In this document: positions 62,866-64,000 of the stretch, one piece after another | How positions within the stretch are numbered: the first letter of the stretch is position 1 | Layout of the letters: the number at the start of each line of letters is the position of its first letter | NCBI GenBank assembly: GCA_030578315.1 | Contig: JAUQQL010000001.1 | Span: forward strand, 1 to 64,000 | DNA from: Thermodesulfobacteriota bacterium | GTDB lineage: Bacteria; Desulfobacterota; Thermodesulfobacteria; Thermodesulfobacteriales; Thermodesulfobacteriaceae | DNA length: 64,000 nt | Direction of reading: 5' to 3' | The notes under the pieces: model-generated | Seen by the model: only the letters and a program-made list of their open reading frames with translations | Told to the model about the DNA's origin: nothing | Database searches by the model: none | Program-made: the position numbers and the translations under genes

Positions 62866-64000
62866 ATGCATCATTTAGACCCTACTAAGATGAAAGATTG
62901 GGAAATTGCATACGAAGCAGAAAAAACTATGAAAACTGTTTATCAGTTAGGAGAAGAATTGGGTTTAACTAAAGAAGAACTTTTACCTTATGGTCATTAT
63001 GTAGCCAAAGTAGATTATAAAAAAGTTTTAGAAAGGTTAAAAGACCGTCCTAATGGAAAGTATATAGATGTAACAGCTATTACTCCTACTCCTTTAGGTG
63101 AGGGTAAAACTACGACTTTAGTAGGTTTAGTTGAAGGTTTAGGTAAAAGAGGAAAGAATGTTATTGGAACCATAAGGCAGCCATCAGGTGGTCCTACTTT
63201 TAATATTAAAGGTAGTGCTGCTGGTGGTGGTTTGGCTCAAGTTATTCCTTTAGATAAGTTTTCTTTGGGACTAACTGGAGATATTAATGCAGTTATGAAT
63301 GCCCACAATTTAGCTATGGTTGCTTTAACTGCTAGAATGCAGCATGAGGCTAATTATGATGATGAAACTTTAGCTAAAAAAGGTTTAAGAAGACTTAATA
63401 TTGACCCAAAAAGAGTTGAAATGGGATGGGTAATTGATTTTTGTGCTCAGGCTTTAAGACACATTGTTATTGGATTAGGTGGTAAAAATGATGGATATCC
63501 TATGGAGAGCAAGTTTTACATTGCTGTAGCTTCTGAGGTAATGGCTATTTTAGCAGTAGCAAGAGACTTGAAGGATTTAAGAGAGCGAATTGGTAAAATT
63601 GTGGTAGCTTTTGATAAGTTTGGTAATCCTATCACCACTGAAGATTTAGAAGTAGCTGGTGCTATGACAGCTTGGTTAGTAGATGCTATTAATCCTAATC
63701 TCATGCAAACTATAGAAGGCCAACCTGTATTTGTGCATGCTGGTCCTTTTGCTAACATTGCTGTAGGACAGTCTTCTATTATTGCAGACTATGTAGCTTT
63801 AAAGCTTGGAGACTATGTAGTTACAGAATCCGGATTTGCTGCTGATATTGGATTTGAGAAATTTTGGAATATTAAGTGTAGGCTTTCTGGTTTAGTTCCC
63901 AATGTAGTAGTAGTGGTAGCTACCATTAGAGCTCTTAAATGTCATGGAGGAGCACCTATTCCTAGACCTGGTCAACCTATTCCTAAGGAATACTTAGAGG
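62866..64000 (+). CDS. fhs: Formate-tetrahydrofolate ligase, partial (runs off right edge)
   Basis: Translated from ATG after aggaggg: [65 protein letters not shown]. Not in ORF track because no stop in window. Confidence 0.96.
   Translation, partial: MHHLDPTKMKDWEIAYEAEKTMKTVYQLGEELGLTKEELLPYGHYVAKVDYKKVLERLKDRPNGKYIDVTAITPTPLGEGKTTTLVGLVEGLGKRGKNVIGTIRQPSGGPTFNIKGSAAGGGLAQVIPLDKFSLGLTGDINAVMNAHNLAMVALTARMQHEANYDDETLAKKGLRRLNIDPKRVEMGWVIDFCAQALRHIVIGLGGKNDGYPMESKFYIAVASEVMAILAVARDLKDLRERIGKIVVAFDKFGNPITTEDLEVAGAMTAWLVDAINPNLMQTIEGQPVFVHAGPFANIAVGQSSIIADYVALKLGDYVVTESGFAADIGFEKFWNIKCRLSGLVPNVVVVVATIRALKCHGGAPIPRPGQPIPKEYLE

Noticed and set aside
63516-63758. 80-aa ORF on - strand
   Set aside because: Antisense to fhs, which is intact to the window edge.

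Overview
AT-rich bacterial chromosome segment with densely packed operons and no rRNA, tRNA, phage, IS element or CRISPR array that I could recognise. Gene content suggests a thermophilic, motile anaerobe, perhaps Thermodesulfobacteria-like; this taxonomy is inference only. Main blocks: partial SapC-like gene and flagellin; MFS transporter (frameshifted)/pgpA/lipoprotein; ppsA; ftsB-like; ribH-pgk-tpiA; a polyferredoxin plus an 11-subunit nuoABCDHIJKLMN operon lacking nuoEFG; fliK-flgD and two flgE-type hook genes; hemL; ilvC; radical SAM/DUF429; mreB; folK-dapL-ino1-gyrA-plsC-trpG-trpE-hisS; lysC-cimA-cooC-like-cysS-cvpA; hisB-tonB-exbD-ykgJ-fbp; a carboxylase cluster birA/biotinyl-like/accAD fusion/accC-purA; an ahbD-like radical SAM; FAH family; cbpA-like; and fhs at the right edge. 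Observations most worth a second look: (1) a compact H-type pseudoknot plus 11-bp hairpin in the ribH leader; (2) a two-domain biotinyl-like protein with non-canonical acceptor motifs inside a carboxylase cluster with an AccA-AccD fusion; (3) a folK gene absent from the ORF track because it has no ATG/GTG/TTG start, where an ATT codon follows a GGAGG; (4) a T9-tract frameshift in an MFS transporter; (5) a Nuo complex without EFG led by a 4x[4Fe-4S] protein.
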